This document shows positions 5,645 through 8,050 of a stretch of 8,050 bases of DNA, one piece after another; the first letter of the stretch is position 1; every line of letters begins with the position of its first letter. The notes under the pieces are model-generated. The model ran no database searches. It saw nothing but the letters and a program-made list of their open reading frames with translations, and was not told where the DNA came from. The position numbers and the translations under genes are program-made. The stretch comes from Anaerolineae bacterium. GTDB lineage: Bacteria; Chloroflexota; Anaerolineae; Aggregatilineales; UBA2796. Location: positions 1-8,050 of the forward strand of contig JADZBY010000394.1 in NCBI GenBank assembly GCA_020851855.1, in the 5' to 3' direction.

Positions 5645-6694
5645 ATGACCGTTCGCGTATGCCTGATCGGCGCCGGGCGCGCCGGAAAAGTCCATGCCAA
5701 TTCGCTGACGCATCACGTGCCGCGCGCCTCGCTCGTGGCGTTGGTCGACTCGGTGCCGGAAACGCTCGAAAGCACCGGCGAGCAGTTTGGCATCCCCGCC
5801 GCACAGCGTTTCGCGAGCCTCGAAGCGGCGCTGGCGTGGAACGGCTTCGACGCCGTGGTCATCACCACGCCCACGTTCACCCACAAACCGCTCGCCGTCA
5901 CGGCGGCAGAGGCGGGCAAACACGTCTTCCTGGAAAAACCGATGGCCCTCTCGCTCGAAGAGTGCGACGCCATCATCCAGGCAGCCGAAAAAGCGGGCGT
6001 CGTGCTGCAAATTGGCTTCATGCGCCGCTTTGACCCGGAGTTCGCCGCCGCCTACGAGCGCATCCAGGCCGGGGAGATCGGCCAGCCTATGATCGTCAAG
6101 TCGCTGACGCACGGGCCGGGCCTGCCGCCGCCCTGGGCGCGTGACCTCAAGCAGTCGAACGGGATGTTGGCCGAAGTGAACAGCCACGACTGGGACTGCA
6201 CACGCTGGCTGATGGGGTCGAATCCGCAGCGGGTGTACGTCGAGGTCGCCAATTTCAAGGGCGCGATGCACAACGTGACCACGCCGCACTTCTACGACAA
6301 CGCGCTGGTCAATATCCGCTTCGAGAATGGCGGCCTGGGCAGCATCTCCGGCGTGTGCCCGTGCGAGTACGGCTACGACGCCCGCGCCGAGATCATCGGG
6401 GAGCGCGGCATCATGCAGATTGGCGATATTCGCGGGCAGGCCGTCATCGTCGGCACCGACCGCGACCGGGGCTACATCACGCCCATCTACCGCACGTGGC
6501 CGCAGCGCTTCGCCTGGGGCTACATCCGCGAGATGGAGCACTTCGCGGAGTGCATCACGCTCGGCACGCCCAACCGTGCGACCGGCGCGGACGGACGCTG
6601 GGCCGTGGCGGGTGTTCTGGCCGGGACGCGCTCGCTGCTTGAGGAGCGGCCCGTGCTCTTGAGCGAGATTCTCGACGCCGTGCCGAATAGCTGA
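5645..6694 (+). CDS. Gfo/Idh/MocA-family NAD(P)-dependent oxidoreductase
   Basis: This is a dehydrogenase of the family that includes inositol 2-dehydrogenase and glucose-fructose oxidoreductase; such enzymes oxidise or reduce a hydroxyl of a sugar or cyclitol with NAD(P). From the ATG at 5645 it has 349 residues, typical length. The Rossmann loop is IGAGRAGKVHA (8-18), Asp35 ends the second strand, which suggests NAD preference, and the hallmark EKP is at 97-99, with catalytic Lys98. The active-site helix reads AEVNSHDWD, with His181 in the expected place but Glu177 where the usual Asp of the D-x3-H motif stands. The frame extends upstream to 5567 through the terminator-like spacer, but the ATG with AGGAG at 5627-5631 fits better. 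It starts a tight three-gene run with the zinc dehydrogenase and the HAD gene. An inositol-type substrate is one option, not shown. Confidence 0.92.
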   Translation: MTVRVCLIGAGRAGKVHANSLTHHVPRASLVALVDSVPETLESTGEQFGIPAAQRFASLEAALAWNGFDAVVITTPTFTHKPLAVTAAEAGKHVFLEKPMALSLEECDAIIQAAEKAGVVLQIGFMRRFDPEFAAAYERIQAGEIGQPMIVKSLTHGPGLPPPWARDLKQSNGMLAEVNSHDWDCTRWLMGSNPQRVYVEVANFKGAMHNVTTPHFYDNALVNIRFENGGLGSISGVCPCEYGYDARAEIIGERGIMQIGDIRGQAVIVGTDRDRGYITPIYRTWPQRFAWGYIREMEHFAECITLGTPNRATGADGRWAVAGVLAGTRSLLEERPVLLSEILDAVPNS

Positions 6695-6698
6695 GGGG
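6693..6698 (+). promoter_or_regulatory. Ribosome binding site of the zinc dehydrogenase gene
   Basis: GAGGGG overlaps the stop codon of the oxidoreductase and stands 10 bases before the ATG at 6709. The in-frame GTG at 6703 would be only four bases away, so this site favours the ATG start. It implies coupled translation of the two dehydrogenases. Confidence 0.6.
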
Positions 6699-6708
6699 AA
6701 GCGTGGCC

Positions 6709-7755
6709 ATGAAAGCAGCCGTTTATCACGGTCCGAATGACCTGCGCCTGGAAGACGCGCCCCATCCGCATGTCGGCCCGGACGACATCCTGCTCCAGGT
6801 GATCACCTGCGGCATCTGCGGCACGGACCTGCGCATCTGGCACGGCGGGCATCGTAAGTACCCGTCCGGCACGGTGCGCGTGCCCGGCCATGAAGTCGTG
6901 GGCGACGTGGTGGCCGTCGGGGCGAACGTGCGCGGAGTCCAGCCCGGCCAGCGCTACATCATCGCGCCCAACTGGGGCTGCGGCCACTGCCGCCAGTGCG
7001 TGACGGGCAACAACAACCGCTGCGCGAATTACGGCGCGGTGGGCATCACGGTGGATGGCGCGTTTGCCGAGTACATGCTCGTGCCGGGCGTGTCCATCGG
7101 GCAGGGCAACCTGATCCCGGTCGAGCCGGGGGCCGATCCGGCGGTTGCGTCGCTGGTGGAGCCGTTCGCCTGTGTGGTGCGCGGCCAGGAAGCGCTCGGC
7201 GGAATCCGGCCCGAAGATGTGGTGGTGGTCATGGGCGCGGGGCCGATTGGCGTCATGCACATGATGCTGGCCCGCCTGCAGGGCGCGCGCCGCGTCATCG
7301 CCAGCGAGATGCTGCCCGCCCGCATGGAGCAGGCCAAACGCGCCGGCGCGGATCGTGTCGTGAACATCAAAGAGGAAGACCTTGCCGCCATCGTCCACGA
7401 CGTGACCGGCGGCGAGGGCGCGGACGTGGTGATCGTGGCTGCGCCCTCGCCCCAGGGCCAGCAGGACGCCATCCGCATCGCCGGGATCGGCGGGCGTATC
7501 AACTTCTTCGGCGGGCTGCCCAAAGACAAACCCACCGTCGAGCTTGACTCGAACGCCGTCCACTACAAGGAATTGCTCGTCACCGGCACGACGGCGTGCA
7601 GCACGGCGGATTGTTGGAAGGCCGCCGCCATCCTGCAATCCGGGCGGGCGGATTTCGCGTGGCTGGTCAGCCAGCGTTATCCGCTCGATAGCGTGCTGGA
7701 TGCCTTCGCCGCCGCCGAAGACCGCAGCGCGCTCAAGATCGTGGTCGAACCGTGA
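6709..7755 (+). CDS. Zinc-dependent alcohol/polyol dehydrogenase (MDR family, sorbitol or threonine dehydrogenase-like)
   Basis: This is a medium-chain dehydrogenase that uses NAD(P) and zinc to oxidise an alcohol, probably a polyol or sugar-derived hydroxyl. It has 348 residues from the ATG at 6709. The catalytic zinc ligands are likely Cys37 (GICGTD), His61-Glu62 (PGHE) and Glu151 (VEP). The structural zinc site is complete, with Cys91, Cys94, Cys97 and Cys105. The nucleotide-binding domain has VVVMGAGPIG (172-181) and an acidic residue, Glu200, after the second strand (ASE), favouring NAD. The N-terminal GroES-like domain spans about 1-150, the Rossmann domain about 151-300. It lies 14 bases after the oxidoreductase and overlaps the start of the HAD gene, so all three are likely co-expressed. 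Relatives include sorbitol, xylitol, arabitol and threonine dehydrogenases and some inositol-pathway enzymes; specificity is open. Confidence 0.93.
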   Translation: MKAAVYHGPNDLRLEDAPHPHVGPDDILLQVITCGICGTDLRIWHGGHRKYPSGTVRVPGHEVVGDVVAVGANVRGVQPGQRYIIAPNWGCGHCRQCVTGNNNRCANYGAVGITVDGAFAEYMLVPGVSIGQGNLIPVEPGADPAVASLVEPFACVVRGQEALGGIRPEDVVVVMGAGPIGVMHMMLARLQGARRVIASEMLPARMEQAKRAGADRVVNIKEEDLAAIVHDVTGGEGADVVIVAAPSPQGQQDAIRIAGIGGRINFFGGLPKDKPTVELDSNAVHYKELLVTGTTACSTADCWKAAAILQSGRADFAWLVSQRYPLDSVLDAFAAAEDRSALKIVVEP

Positions 7756-8050
7756 GCGTACCCGAACCACACACCACAGACCACCCTGCGCCGGGTGGGC
7801 GGGGCATTGCCTTTGACATGGACGGCGTGATCGTGGACAGTATGCCGTTTCACGTGGCGGCATGGCAGTTCGCGTTCGCGCCGTTTGGCGTGAGCGTGCC
7901 GCCGGGCTGGATTTACCGGATGGAAGGTGTGCTCTATACTGAAGTGGCCAGCCGCGTGGCGGTCATGGCCGGGCTGGACCTGGACGAAACGCAGCTCGAT
8001 CACATCCGGGTGACGAAACGGCAGCGCTTCCTGGACACGTATTCGGTCAC
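7752..8050 (+). CDS. HAD-superfamily hydrolase, beta-phosphoglucomutase-like (partial, cut by the right edge)
   Basis: This gene encodes a haloacid dehalogenase-type enzyme, probably a sugar-phosphate phosphatase or phosphomutase. The first 99 codons are visible. Motif I is AFDMDGVIVDSMPFH, with nucleophile Asp22 and general acid/base Asp24; what follows is the start of the helical C1 cap typical of the beta-phosphoglucomutase branch. The start is a GTG at 7752-7754 that overlaps the TGA of the zinc dehydrogenase (GTGA), a mark of translational coupling; no other in-frame start lies before the DxD motif. A polar, histidine- and proline-rich lead of about 17 residues precedes the first strand. 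Motifs II to IV lie outside the window. Its place at the end of the dehydrogenase run suggests removal or transfer of phosphate on a pathway intermediate. Confidence 0.88.
   Translation, partial: MSVPEPHTTDHPAPGGRGIAFDMDGVIVDSMPFHVAAWQFAFAPFGVSVPPGWIYRMEGVLYTEVASRVAVMAGLDLDETQLDHIRVTKRQRFLDTYSV

Noticed and set aside
4431..5648. A 405-codon plus-strand frame overlapping the FGGY kinase in another frame
   Set aside because: The translation is an Arg/Gly/His-rich shadow typical of a GC-rich gene read out of frame; the kinase frame has all family motifs.
6520..7863. A 447-codon minus-strand frame across the zinc dehydrogenase
   Set aside because: Antisense shadow of 6709-7755 with no domain; the plus-strand frame has full zinc and nucleotide-binding motifs.

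Overview
The window (GC rich, long ORFs, heavy G/C at third codon positions) looks like part of a bacterial chromosome carrying a carbohydrate or polyol catabolic locus. The style of the locus (ribose-type ABC transporter, GntR/UTRA regulator, cupin-type phosphoglucose isomerase, FGGY kinase, and MocA-type and zinc-type dehydrogenases) together with a degenerate C-rich intergenic repeat is reminiscent of Chloroflexota (Anaerolineae-like). That taxonomic call is an inference from memory, not something the sequence proves.

Layout. Minus strand, 1-1790: a transporter operon reading leftward, with an RbsC-type permease (783-1790) followed after 8 bases by an RbsA-type ATPase (1-774, cut by the window edge). 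Its likely promoter lies about 300 bases upstream, so the transcript has a long leader (about 1791-2094). Between 2101 and 2201 two sigma70-like promoters sit back to back. Plus strand, 2331-2903: a cupin-type glucose-6-phosphate isomerase with its own promoter (TTGACA-N17-TACAAT) and a strong intrinsic terminator (2921-2954). Then a GntR/UTRA regulator (3093-3935) with its own promoter (TTGATC-N17-TATAAT), an FGGY sugar/polyol kinase (4015-5541), a compact terminator-like hairpin in a repeat-like spacer (5545-5604), and a tight run of a Gfo/Idh/MocA oxidoreductase (5645-6694), a zinc alcohol/polyol dehydrogenase (6709-7755) and a HAD-superfamily phosphatase/phosphomutase (7752 to the edge).

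How it may work. A sugar, polyol or cyclitol enters through the ABC transporter, is oxidised by one or both dehydrogenases, phosphorylated by the FGGY kinase, and isomerised or dephosphorylated by the cupin isomerase and the HAD enzyme. The substrate cannot be named from the sequence. The best regulatory clue is a shared inverted repeat, TGTAA-N8-TTACA, placed just downstream of the -10 boxes of both the isomerase promoter and the gntR promoter. This is what one expects of an operator for the local GntR protein, acting on itself and on the isomerase gene. No CRISPR array, tRNA, rRNA, transposase or phage gene was seen.
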